A DNA stretch of 64,000 nt from Streptomyces asiaticus. Lineage in GTDB: Bacteria; Actinomycetota; Actinomycetes; Streptomycetales; Streptomycetaceae. Each line of letters starts with the position of its first letter. The stretch's first letter is position 1. Below, one piece after another: positions 20,113-28,442 of the stretch. Where the stretch lies: the NCBI RefSeq assembly GCF_018138715.1, contig NZ_JAGSHX010000006.1, forward strand, positions 3,906,001 to 3,970,000. Direction: 5' to 3'. Position numbers and translations under genes: made by a program. The notes below the pieces were generated by a model. It searched no databases. It was not told the DNA's origin and saw only the letters and a program-made list of their open reading frames with translations.

Positions 20113-21966
20113 GCGGCGGGCGTCGTCCGGCGGCGGCGAGGGCTCCGTGCGCGAGGGGTTCGGGGCGGGCTGTGACTCGGCGGGCGGCTGCGGCTCGGGA
20201 GCGCGCTTCCGGCTCAGCGCCCAGCGGCGCGGACGGACCGCCCCGGTGGCGTCCGGGGTGCCCGCGGGCGTCGCGAGCCCGGCCATCGTGCCCACACCGG
20301 TTTCGCGTCCTGTCTCCTGTCCCGTCTCCGCACCGGCGCCGGTGGCCGCCTTACGGTTCCGCTTGCGGTCGGCGCCCGACGCGCCCGGGCGCAGCCACTG
20401 CCACCATGGCTCGGCCATCGCCTCCCGCACCTCGGCGGACTCCATGGGCGACACCGTGGGCAGCACCGCCGCCCGTGCCTCCGCCTCGGCCGCGGCCCGC
20501 GCCGCACGGGCCGCCTTGGCCTCCGCACGGGCCTCCCTGGCCGCCGTACGGGCCTGTGCGCGGGACGTCCGGCGCTCCGCCCGCGCCGCCTTCCACTCCG
20601 GCCAGGAGGCCCTGGTGGGGACGCACAGCCGGTACCAGCGCAGCACCATCGCGCCGGGCACCCCGATCACTCCCGTCCAGGCCAGCGTGATCATGCCCGT
20701 GCGCCACCAGCTCGGGCCGAGGTCGGCGAGGATGCCGATCCCCAGCGCTCCGCCCGAGACCCCGGCCAGCAGCGCCATCGCGGCCGCGCAGCCGACCGCC
20801 GCCAGCGCGGCGAGCACCAGCGTCTCGGCCCAGCCCCAGGGCGGCCTGGGCTCGCCCTTGCCGGGCCGCCGCACCGCCGCGATCCCGATGAACCAGGCCA
20901 CCGACACCCCGGCCGCGATCCCCGTGAGCCAGACCAGCGGCCCGCCGGAGCCGTCCGTGGGCAGCGCGGCGACCAGGGGGAAGTGCGGCAGCTGGGGGTA
21001 GGAGGTGATGCCCAGCGGCGCGACCACACTGCCGCCGCCGACCGTGAACCCCGCCCCGACCCCGTACGCGGCGCCCCAGACGATCGCGTTCGGCAGCAGC
21101 GCCAGGCTCACCAGGAGCACCGCGAACCGCCCCGACCACACATCGCTGAGGTTGAGGAAGGTCACCTGCACGGCGCCCGCGTGGCTCAGCATCGACGTCG
21201 CCGTAAGGAGCGCACCACTGCCGAGCAGAACGACGAGACCGCTGGTCCCGGCCCGTAGCGCGGCGGTCAGCCGGCGGCGCCGGCACCAGCTCCGCGCGGC
21301 CAGGAACGCGGCCGCCCTTACGGTCCATTCGGCGCCGGGGAGCCGCCGCAGTCTCTCGCTCACCCGCTCGGGCAGGCGGAGCGGGAACCGTCCGTCGGCC
21401 GTCCACACGCCGACGGCGGCGATGGCCCCGGCGACAACCGGCAGATGCAGCAGCGCGCTGAGCGGGTCGACACGCAGCGGCCCGGTCGAGGCGTACACCG
21501 CGGCAGCGGTGCCCACCAGCAGATAGCCGCCGGTCACCCAGGCGAAGGCGGTGCGCGGATCGACGACGGACTCCTCGGGCACCCACTGCCCGTCGCCCTC
21601 GTCGGCCTCCGCCTGGTAGACGGCGTGCTGGGCGGCCCGGTACAGCAGCCAGCACGGCACCACGCTGAGCAGCAGCGGAGTCAGCCCGACCGGCGCCGTG
21701 TGGCCGGAGAGCGTCTCGGTGCGCACGAGGTCGGCGCCATGGCCGAGCAGCCACAGGTCGGCGGCGACATGCAGGGCTCCGTCGGGGCTGCTCTCGGGGG
21801 ACGAGGAAGTGATCCACAGCAGCAGTACGACCACGGCGAGCGTGCCGAGGCCGAGCCCCGCGGCGACCACACCGCCGAGGAACGCCTCCCTGATGGCGGA
21901 GGAGCGCCGGGGCGCTGAGCGGTCGCGTGCGGACACCGACGGGCTGCGATCGGTCGTATGCGTCAC
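20104..21966 (-). CDS. PerM/DUF6350-type multi-pass membrane protein
   Basis: 620 aa, GTG start at 21966. About 10-12 hydrophobic segments fill residues 25-460, the first being [23 protein letters not shown] (in parts [23 protein letters not shown]). A long C-terminal cytoplasmic region is rich in Ala/Arg/Glu (coiled-coil-like [16 protein letters not shown]) and then Pro/Ser-rich. Position next to purN and sucD and overall layout match the Streptomyces protein classed as DUF6350, likened to mycobacterial PerM, which is linked to cell division under stress. Role here is inferred from family only. Its upstream 47 bases show no clear ribosome site. Confidence 0.8.
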   Translation of the reverse strand: MTHTTDRSPSVSARDRSAPRRSSAIREAFLGGVVAAGLGLGTLAVVVLLLWITSSSPESSPDGALHVAADLWLLGHGADLVRTETLSGHTAPVGLTPLLLSVVPCWLLYRAAQHAVYQAEADEGDGQWVPEESVVDPRTAFAWVTGGYLLVGTAAAVYASTGPLRVDPLSALLHLPVVAGAIAAVGVWTADGRFPLRLPERVSERLRRLPGAEWTVRAAAFLAARSWCRRRRLTAALRAGTSGLVVLLGSGALLTATSMLSHAGAVQVTFLNLSDVWSGRFAVLLVSLALLPNAIVWGAAYGVGAGFTVGGGSVVAPLGITSYPQLPHFPLVAALPTDGSGGPLVWLTGIAAGVSVAWFIGIAAVRRPGKGEPRPPWGWAETLVLAALAAVGCAAAMALLAGVSGGALGIGILADLGPSWWRTGMITLAWTGVIGVPGAMVLRWYRLCVPTRASWPEWKAARAERRTSRAQARTAAREARAEAKAARAARAAAEAEARAAVLPTVSPMESAEVREAMAEPWWQWLRPGASGADRKRNRKAATGAGAETGQETGRETGVGTMAGLATPAGTPDATGAVRPRRWALSRKRAPEPQPPAESQPAPNPSRTEPSPPPDDARREP

Positions 21967-22116
21967 ATGACCATGCTGCCAATAACAGCCGTTTCATCCC
22001 TACATCAAGGGTTTGGTCGCCGTGTCGCGGCTAGTCCGCTTATGCGTCTTTTATAGAGTCATGGGACGGATGAGTGGCTTGCCGCGTTCCGACCGGGTAT
22101 CCGTCGCCCGGGAACA

Positions 22117-22156
22117 CCGCGGGCCCGCACCACCACGAGGTGGTACGGGCCCGCGG
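22117..22156. terminator. Terminator of the sucCD operon
   Basis: 18-bp stem with one mismatch, built on CCGCGGGCCCG and CGGGCCCGCGG plus ACCACC/GGTGGT, closing on tetraloop ACGA; 18 bases after the sucD stop. Confidence 0.75.
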
Positions 22157-22174
22157 CATCGAGCCGTGGCGGCG

Positions 22175-23059
22175 TCAGCCGGCCAGCGCGGCGCGCGCCA
22201 GGCGCGCGGTCTCGGACGGGGTCTTGCCGACCTTCACGCCCGCGGCCTCGAGGGCCTCCTTCTTCGCCTGGGCGGTGCCGGAGGAGCCGGAGACGATGGC
22301 ACCCGCGTGGCCCATCGTCTTGCCCTCGGGGGCGGTGAAGCCCGCCACATAGCCGACGACCGGCTTGGTGACGTTGGCCTTGATGAAGTCCGCGGCCCGC
22401 TCCTCGGCGTCGCCGCCGATCTCGCCGATCATCACGATCAGGTCGGTGTCGGGGTCGGCCTGGAAGGCGGCGAGGGCGTCGATGTGGGTGGTGCCGATGA
22501 TCGGGTCACCGCCGATGCCCACACAGGACGAGAAGCCGATGTCCCGCAGCTCGTACATCATCTGGTAGGTCAGCGTGCCGGACTTCGACACCAGGCCGAT
22601 CCGGCCGGGCTTGGTGATGTCGGCCGGGATGATGCCCGCGTTCGACTGACCCGGCGTGATCAGACCCGGGCAGTTCGGGCCGATGATGCGCGTCTTGTTG
22701 CCCTTCTTGCCCGCGTAGGCCCAGAAGTTGGCAGAGTCGTGGACCGCGATGCCCTCGGTGATCACGACGGCGAGCGGAATCTCGGCGTCGATCGCCTCGA
22801 TGACCGCGCTCTTGGTGAACTTCTCCGGGACGAAGATGACCGTGACATCGGCGCCGGTGGCGTCGATGGCCTCCTTGACGGAGCCGAAGACCGGGATCTC
22901 GGTGCCGTCGAAGTCCACGGTGGTGCCGGCCTTGCGCGGGTTCACGCCGCCGACGATGTTGGTGCCCGAGGCAAGCATCCGCCGGGTGTGCTTCTGCCCT
23001 TCGGACCCGGTCATCCCCTGGACGATGACCTTGCTTTCCTTGGTGAGGAAGATAGCCAT
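22175..23059 (-). CDS. sucD: Succinyl-CoA synthetase alpha subunit
   Basis: Alpha subunit, 294 aa, of the TCA-cycle enzyme making succinate and a nucleoside triphosphate from succinyl-CoA. The CoA-binding Rossmann part has [15 protein letters not shown], the middle [17 protein letters not shown] (given as IGPNCPG), and the phosphorylated active-site His is in [17 protein letters not shown]. It follows sucC by 21 bases on one transcript and ends in the strong hairpin at 22117. Confidence 0.97.
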   Translation of the reverse strand: MAIFLTKESKVIVQGMTGSEGQKHTRRMLASGTNIVGGVNPRKAGTTVDFDGTEIPVFGSVKEAIDATGADVTVIFVPEKFTKSAVIEAIDAEIPLAVVITEGIAVHDSANFWAYAGKKGNKTRIIGPNCPGLITPGQSNAGIIPADITKPGRIGLVSKSGTLTYQMMYELRDIGFSSCVGIGGDPIIGTTHIDALAAFQADPDTDLIVMIGEIGGDAEERAADFIKANVTKPVVGYVAGFTAPEGKTMGHAGAIVSGSSGTAQAKKEALEAAGVKVGKTPSETARLARAALAG

Positions 23060-23080
23060 GGTTTCTGGTGACCTCGTCCC

Positions 23081-24253
23081 TTACTTTGCAGCCAGCTCGG
23101 CGGCACGCTCGGCCGCGCCGTCCATGGTGTCCACCTGCTGAACGAGCGGGTGGTTGGCATCGGTGAGGATCTTGCGACCCAGCTCCGCGTTGTTGCCGTC
23201 GAGGCGCACGACCAGCGGCTTGCTGACGTCCTCGCCCTTGGACTTCAGCAGCTCCAGGGCCTGGACGATGCCGTTGGCGACCGCGTCACAGGCGGTGATG
23301 CCACCGAAGACGTTGACGAAGACCGACTTGACGTCCGGGTCGCCGAGGATGATCTCGAGACCGTTGGCCATCACCTCGGCGGAGGCGCCACCACCGATGT
23401 CGAGGAAGTTGGCGGGCTTGACGTTGCCGTGGTTCTCGCCCGCGTAGGCGACGACGTCGAGGGTGGACATGACCAGACCCGCGCCGTTGCCGATGATGCC
23501 GACCTCGCCGTCGAGCTTGACGTAGTTGAGGCCCTTGGCCTTGGCGGCCGCCTCGAGCGGGTTGGCCGCGGCCTTGTCCTCGAGCGCCTCGTGCTCCGGC
23601 TGCCGGAAGGCGGCGTTCTCGTCCAGGGAGACCTTGCCGTCCAGCGCGATGATCTTGCCGTCTTCGGTCTTGACCAGCGGGTTGACCTCGACGAGCAGGG
23701 CGTCTTCCTTGATGAAGACGGTCCACAGCTTCTGGAGGACCGCGACGACCTGGTCCGCGATCTCGGCCGGGAACTTCGCGGCGGCGACGATCTCGGCGGC
23801 CTTCTCCTGGGTCACGCCCTCGATGGCGTCCACCGGGATCTTGGCGAGCGCCTCGGGGTTCTGCTCCGCGACGACCTCGATCTCCACGCCGCCCTCGACC
23901 GAGGCCATGGCGAGGAAGGTGCGGTTGGTGCGGTCCAGCAGGAAGGAGACGTAGTACTCCTCCTTGATGTCCGCGGTCTGGGCGAGCATCACCTTGTGGA
24001 CCGTGTGGCCCTTGATGTCCATGCCCAGGATCTGGGTCGCCTTCTCCACGGCGTCGGCCGGGTCGGAGGCCAGCTTGACGCCGCCGGCCTTACCGCGGCC
24101 GCCAACCTTGACCTGCGCCTTGACGACCGCGCGGCCGCCCAGGCGCTCGGCCACCTCGCGCGCCGCCTCAGGCGTGTCGATGACTTCACCGGCCAGCACC
24201 GGTACACCGTGCTTGGCGAAGAGGTCCCTCGCCTGGTATTCGAACAGGTCCAC
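23081..24253 (-). CDS. sucC: Succinyl-CoA synthetase beta subunit
   Basis: Beta subunit, 390 aa from GTG 24253, with the usual first residues [19 protein letters not shown] and GGGAC upstream; longer open frame to 24349 has no family match. ATP-grasp domain: [21 protein letters not shown] region, EINPLV-type [12 protein letters not shown] with acidic metal ligands, and the C-terminal ligase domain with FLDIGGGAS and [10 protein letters not shown]. Provides the nucleotide site and joins SucD as the heterotetramer. Confidence 0.96.
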   Translation of the reverse strand: MDLFEYQARDLFAKHGVPVLAGEVIDTPEAAREVAERLGGRAVVKAQVKVGGRGKAGGVKLASDPADAVEKATQILGMDIKGHTVHKVMLAQTADIKEEYYVSFLLDRTNRTFLAMASVEGGVEIEVVAEQNPEALAKIPVDAIEGVTQEKAAEIVAAAKFPAEIADQVVAVLQKLWTVFIKEDALLVEVNPLVKTEDGKIIALDGKVSLDENAAFRQPEHEALEDKAAANPLEAAAKAKGLNYVKLDGEVGIIGNGAGLVMSTLDVVAYAGENHGNVKPANFLDIGGGASAEVMANGLEIILGDPDVKSVFVNVFGGITACDAVANGIVQALELLKSKGEDVSKPLVVRLDGNNAELGRKILTDANHPLVQQVDTMDGAAERAAELAAK

Positions 24254-24482
24254 GCGCGTCCGTCCCTTTTCCATGGATATCGCGGTCGTTATCAGCGCGG
24301 GCGTGCCGCGGGGGCAGCGTGACGACGCGATCTGTAACGAGGGCGGCACACGTTCGCCGGGTACGCGGCATGTCCGCCTCGCAGGTTATCTCCGTGGGCC
24401 GTGCGGCCCTAAATCGCAGATCACACTGGAGCGGTGATTACGGTCACAGATCGCGACCGTTTCCATCTATCTCCGTACGACA
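24254..24482. other. sucC upstream region
   Basis: About 230 bases without a gene, containing the sucCD promoter. Relatively AT-rich stretches occur around 24400-24475 (for example TAAATCGCAGATCACACT and GATTACGGTCACAG). No operator was recognised, and no TamR-like palindrome as seen upstream of mdh. Confidence 0.5.
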
Positions 24483-24518
24483 ACCGGGCAGCCCCCTCCC
24501 CAACGAGGACTGCCCGGT
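24483..24518. terminator. Hairpin between the secreted-protein gene and sucC
   Basis: 9-bp stem (ACCGGGCAG with CTGCCCGGT) with an 18-base loop, about 85 bases past the stop of the 24601-25920 gene on the minus strand; likely its terminator. Confidence 0.5.
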
Positions 24519-24600
24519 CGATGACGCTTGCCTTACGGTTTTACGGTTTCGCAGCCTGCTCGGTCTTCACGGCCTGACTGTCTGACGCCCGCCGGAGCGA

Positions 24601-25920
24601 TCAGACGGTCGGGAGCGTGCCCGGAACGGTCGGCAGCTGGGCCGGGACGGAGGGCAGGTCGGCCGGGACGGTCGGCAGGTCCGCCGGGAGCTGCGGCAGG
24701 TCGGCCGGGACGGTCGGCAGGTCGGCCGACAGCACCGGGAGGGCCGGGATGTTGGCGACGTCGGTCAGGTCGGTGGGCACCGCCGGGAGCAGGCTCAGCG
24801 CACCGTCCTTGGCGTTCCCCACGGTGGTCTGGGCGTTCGCGACCACACCGGTGGCCAGGTCGTGGGCGAACGGCACGGTGGTGCCCGCCACGTCCTGCGC
24901 GAACGGAACGGCGGTGGACGGCACGCTCACCACGACCGGCACCAGGCGGTCGACGGTGTCCTGGGCGGCCGGAACCACGTTGGAGGCGGTGCCCAGCGCG
25001 AAGCCCTCGGCGCTGCCGGTCACGACGTCCGCGTACGGGGTGGTGCGGGCCACGGCGTCGTCGGCCAGCGCACCGGTGTCACCCACGGTCCGCTCGGCGA
25101 CCGGGACGACCTTGACCACGAGGCGGTACACGGCGGGCGGCAGCACGTCCGGGGCCACGCCGTCGACGACCGGCTTGGCGGTGCCGACAGCACCCTGCAC
25201 CTTGCCGGTCAGCTCCTCCGGGCGGATACCGGCGCCGGAGAGGGAGGCGAGCAGGTCATTGGCCGAACCCGGGGCGGTGGGCAGCTTCGGGGTGGCGGGG
25301 AGCTCGGTGGGCAGCCGGCCCGTGACGCCGTCGACGTTCGGCAGCGCGCCGGTGGGCAGCGTGGAGGTGTCGGGCAGGGTGCGCAGCGAGCCGAGGCCGG
25401 GCACGACGCCGGGGACCTCACCGGTGGGCAGGTCGAGGTCGGTGGTCTTCTTGACGGTCTTCTTGACGGTCTTCTCGACGCCCTTGACGGCCTTGTGGGC
25501 CTTCTTGACGACCTTGTCCGGCTTGCCGGCGACGTCGCCGGTCAGGCCGTCGGTGGTGTGCTCGACGGTCTTGGTGACATCCGAGACCCGCGGCAGGTTC
25601 TCGGCGCCGGGGACACGGTCCCGCACCGGGGCCGTGACGCCGTCGACGGTGGAGGCGGCGCCGTCCACGGTCTTCTTCGCGGTGTCGGTCACCTTGGAGG
25701 TGTCGGCCACGCCGCCGGTCACACCGTCGACCGTCTTGGTCACCTGGTCGGTCGACACGGTCTTGTTCACCGTCTTGGTCACGCCGTCCACGGTGCTGGT
25801 GACACCGTCGGTGGAGGGCACGGCCGGGTTCTCGGCGGCGGAGGCGGCGGCCGAGCCGAGGGCCCAGATACCGGTGGCGGCAGCGGCTACGAGGATGGAG
25901 CGGCGAAGGTTGTTGCGCAT
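24601..25920 (-). CDS. Secreted repetitive Val/Thr/Pro-rich protein
   Basis: 439 aa with a clear Sec signal peptide (MRNNLRRSILVAAAATGIWALGSAAASA, cleavage after about residue 28). The mature chain is made of short repeats: residues 35-110 repeat T-V-D-G-V-T/K-x-T-V units, then a Lys-rich block KKTVKKTVKK-like (about 140-160), a middle of VVP/VPxA segments, and a C-terminal run of L-P-x-V/L-P-A-D units (LPTVPADLPQLPADLPTVP in part). No Cys, no catalytic motif, no LPXTG. Probably an elongated cell-surface or matrix protein with heptad-like Val/Thr spacing. Function unknown; neighbour of another secreted unknown. Confidence 0.78.
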   Translation of the reverse strand: MRNNLRRSILVAAAATGIWALGSAAASAAENPAVPSTDGVTSTVDGVTKTVNKTVSTDQVTKTVDGVTGGVADTSKVTDTAKKTVDGAASTVDGVTAPVRDRVPGAENLPRVSDVTKTVEHTTDGLTGDVAGKPDKVVKKAHKAVKGVEKTVKKTVKKTTDLDLPTGEVPGVVPGLGSLRTLPDTSTLPTGALPNVDGVTGRLPTELPATPKLPTAPGSANDLLASLSGAGIRPEELTGKVQGAVGTAKPVVDGVAPDVLPPAVYRLVVKVVPVAERTVGDTGALADDAVARTTPYADVVTGSAEGFALGTASNVVPAAQDTVDRLVPVVVSVPSTAVPFAQDVAGTTVPFAHDLATGVVANAQTTVGNAKDGALSLLPAVPTDLTDVANIPALPVLSADLPTVPADLPQLPADLPTVPADLPSVPAQLPTVPGTLPTV

Positions 25921-26018
25921 GCTGGAGGAAGTCCTTCGAAAGTCAAGAGAGGTTTCGGACGGGCAGACCTGACCCGCCCCCGCGCGGCAGGTCTCAACAG
26001 ACGGGGGTGAGGTCTGCC

Positions 26019-26894
26019 CTAGCCGGGGAATTCGAGGACTTCGTTGAACCGCTCGCGCGTCGGCGCCGAGCTCTCCGCGCGGACCGTACCGGGCTTCAGC
26101 CCGAAGGACGGCACGCCGGACGGCGGAAGAGCGGCCTGGGTGTTCCCACCACGGGAGGCGCCGCTGTCGCCGGTGTACTGGGAGGTGGCCCCGAGCGGGG
26201 ACCGCGGAAGGGGCAGCGGCGCCGGGGCGCCACCGTCCGGACCGGTGTCGGAGACCGCCGCCCGGACGACGGGCCCGTGCCCGTCGTGGGAGACGGCCGC
26301 GTCGTGGTGCGCGAGGACAGCCTGGGCGTATGCCCCGGGCCCCATCGGCTCCGGCGCCGCGGGCGCCGCCTTGTGCAGGGTCGCCGGCTCGGCCTCGGCC
26401 GCGTGGGGCTCGGCCGCAGGGCCGTGGTGCGCCGCGGAGTCCTGGGGGCCCACGCCGATCGCGTCACCGATGCCGACCTCGGGAAGGCGCACCGGCAGCT
26501 CACCGCTGGTGGCGCCGCCGACCAGGTCGTCTATCGGCTTGGTGATCTTCTGCGCCTGCCGCTCGACCGGCTCCTGGATGGGCCGCACGGCTTCCTGTAC
26601 GACGTCCTGGGCCTTGTGCGTGGTGCGCCCCACCACCGGCGGTGCGTGCCGCTCCATCTGCTGCCGCGCCCGCTCGACACCCGAGGGGTCGAGCAGCCGG
26701 GACACGTGGGAGCGGTCGACCGACGCGCCGGTGGCCTCGCCCTGGTCGCTCCGCTCGGCGGCCTGAGCGCTGCCACCGAAGAGGAACGCCAGGGCGAGGA
26801 AGCCACCGAGGAAGAGCGCCGCCAGCAGCGCCCGCCGCGCGGCCACCGTGCGCGGCAGGCGCACGGCGACAGGCATGGCGGACGTGACAGACAC
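26019..26894 (-). CDS. Secreted/anchored His-Ala-Pro-rich protein, unknown
   Basis: 291 aa from GTG 26894 (GGGAAGG 10 bases upstream; frame open to 26927). N-terminal signal or anchor segment ARRALLAALFLGGFLALAFLFGGSAQA (in parts: RRALLAALFLGG, FLALAFLFGG, then AQA) suggests export with possible cleavage near residue 47. The mature part has amphipathic stretches RQQMERHAP and VQEAVRPIQEPVERQAQKI, then an Ala/His/Pro-rich disordered region (HKAAPAAPEPMG, HHDAAVSHDGHG). No known domain. It lies 98 bases upstream of the repetitive secreted protein on the same strand, so they may be co-expressed. Confidence 0.7.
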   Translation of the reverse strand: MSVTSAMPVAVRLPRTVAARRALLAALFLGGFLALAFLFGGSAQAAERSDQGEATGASVDRSHVSRLLDPSGVERARQQMERHAPPVVGRTTHKAQDVVQEAVRPIQEPVERQAQKITKPIDDLVGGATSGELPVRLPEVGIGDAIGVGPQDSAAHHGPAAEPHAAEAEPATLHKAAPAAPEPMGPGAYAQAVLAHHDAAVSHDGHGPVVRAAVSDTGPDGGAPAPLPLPRSPLGATSQYTGDSGASRGGNTQAALPPSGVPSFGLKPGTVRAESSAPTRERFNEVLEFPG

Positions 26895-27062
26895 GAGCGG
26901 GGCCTTCCCTGAGTACGAGGCGTACAACGGGCACGTAAGCGTGGCGAGATGGCTTGTGGGCCGCCGGAACAGGACGACATCGCCAACCGGATGGCTGGAT
27001 TCATGTCCTGGGCGACGGGGATGATCCTTGCACGAGCCACAGGGGTCGGCGCAAGCCCAGGA

Positions 27063-28442
27063 TCACTGATGCATCGCCATGTCCGGTATAGGCAGTTGGC
27101 GTCGTTCGATGGCCGCGGCCATCACGTCCGGGAAGAGATCGGGGGTGCAGGCGAAGGCGGGCGCGCCCAGCGCGGCGAGCGCCGCCGCGTGCTCGCGGTC
27201 GTAGCTCGGCGCCCCCTCGTCGGACAGCGCGAGCAGTGTCACGAACTGCGTCCCGGACGCCTTCATCGCGGCGACGCGACTCAGCATCTCCTCGCGGATG
27301 CCGCCCTCGTAGAGGTCGCTGATGAGCACGACGACGGTGTCGGCGGGCCGGGTGATCTGCGCCTGGCAGTAGGCCAGCGCGCGGTTGATGTCGGTGCCGC
27401 CGCCGAGTTGGGTGCCGAAGAGGACGTCCACCGGATCGTCGAGTTCCTCGGTCAGATCGACCACGGAGGTGTCGAAGACGACCAGCCGGGTGGCGAGGGA
27501 GCGCATCGAGGCGAGCACGGCGCCGAAGACCGAGGCGTAGACCACGGACGCGGCCATCGACCCCGACTGGTCGACGCACAGCACCACGTCCTTCTTCACC
27601 CCGCGCGCCGCCCGGCCGTATCCGATGAGCCGCTCGGGGACGACCGTCCGGTGATCGGGCAGGTAGTTCTTGAGGTTGGCCCGGATGGTGCGGTCCCAGT
27701 CGATGTCCCGGTGGCGCGGGCGGGTGATCCGGGCCGAGCGGTCGAGCGCTCCGGTGAGGGTGGCGCGGGTGCGGGTGGCCAGCCGCTTCTCCAAATCCTC
27801 GACGACCTTACGGACGACGGCCCGCGCGGTGTTCTTGGTGGTCTCCGGCATCGCCTTGTTGAGGGACAGCAGCGTGCCCACGAGATGGACGTCCGCCTCC
27901 ACGGCCTCCAGCATCTCCGGCTCCAGCAGCAGGGCGGACAGCCCCAGCCGGTCGATGGCGTCGCGCTGCATGACCTGGACGACGGAGGTGGGGAAATACG
28001 TACGGATGTCACCGAGCCAGCGGGCCACTTGGGGCGCGGAACCGCCGAGCCCGCCGGAGCGCGCGCCGCTCCCGGCGCCCTGGGAGCCGCCGCTGCGCCC
28101 GGCCGCCGTGCCGCTGCCGCCCGCGCCGTCGCCGCCTCCGGAGCCGTAGAGGGCCTCCAACGTGCGGTCCATGGCGGCGTCGGCCCCGCTGAGCGAGCAG
28201 CCGGTGCCGTCGGCGCCCTGGCCGCCGAGCACCAGCCGCCAGCGCCGCAGCCGTTCCTGGTCGGTCCGGGGGTGGGCGCTCGGGGGGCTGTCCTGACCGG
28301 GAGCGGCGCCGCCGTGAGGGTCGGCGCCGCCGTGGGGGTCGGCGCCGCCGTGAGGGGCGGCATCGACATGAGGGGCGGCATCGACGTGAGGGGCGGCATC
28401 GACGTGAGGGGCGGCAGCAGCGTGAGGGGCGTCGTGCGTCAT
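27063..28442 (-). CDS. VWA-domain protein of a MoxR-DUF5682-VWA module
   Basis: 459 aa. The C-terminal von Willebrand A domain begins near residue 285 (KKDVVLCVDQSGSM) with complete MIDAS: D-x-S-x-S in DQSGS, Thr in GGGTDIN and Asp in LISDLYEGG. The middle 120-280 is helical (PEMLEAVEADVHLV, TRATLTGALDRSARI). Residues 5-47 are hexapeptide repeats AAPHVD/AAPHGG/ADPHGG from an 18-base tandem repeat. MoxR-associated VWA proteins act as adaptors that bring substrate to the AAA+ ring; comparable to E. coli YehP in a yehL-yehM-yehP-yehQ-like set. Its ATGA start overlaps the DUF5682 gene stop. Confidence 0.85.
   Translation of the reverse strand: MTHDAPHAAAAPHVDAAPHVDAAPHVDAAPHGGADPHGGADPHGGAAPGQDSPPSAHPRTDQERLRRWRLVLGGQGADGTGCSLSGADAAMDRTLEALYGSGGGDGAGGSGTAAGRSGGSQGAGSGARSGGLGGSAPQVARWLGDIRTYFPTSVVQVMQRDAIDRLGLSALLLEPEMLEAVEADVHLVGTLLSLNKAMPETTKNTARAVVRKVVEDLEKRLATRTRATLTGALDRSARITRPRHRDIDWDRTIRANLKNYLPDHRTVVPERLIGYGRAARGVKKDVVLCVDQSGSMAASVVYASVFGAVLASMRSLATRLVVFDTSVVDLTEELDDPVDVLFGTQLGGGTDINRALAYCQAQITRPADTVVVLISDLYEGGIREEMLSRVAAMKASGTQFVTLLALSDEGAPSYDREHAAALAALGAPAFACTPDLFPDVMAAAIERRQLPIPDMAMHQ
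28307..28432. repeat. 18-base minisatellite in the VWA gene, seven units
   Basis: Seven head-to-tail 18-base units: three of CGCCGCCGTGAGGGTCGG type, three of CATCGACGTGAGGGGCGG type and one degenerate unit. All in frame, encoding the AAPHVD/ADPHGG hexapeptides near the N-terminus. Length polymorphism would not break the frame. Confidence 0.85.
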
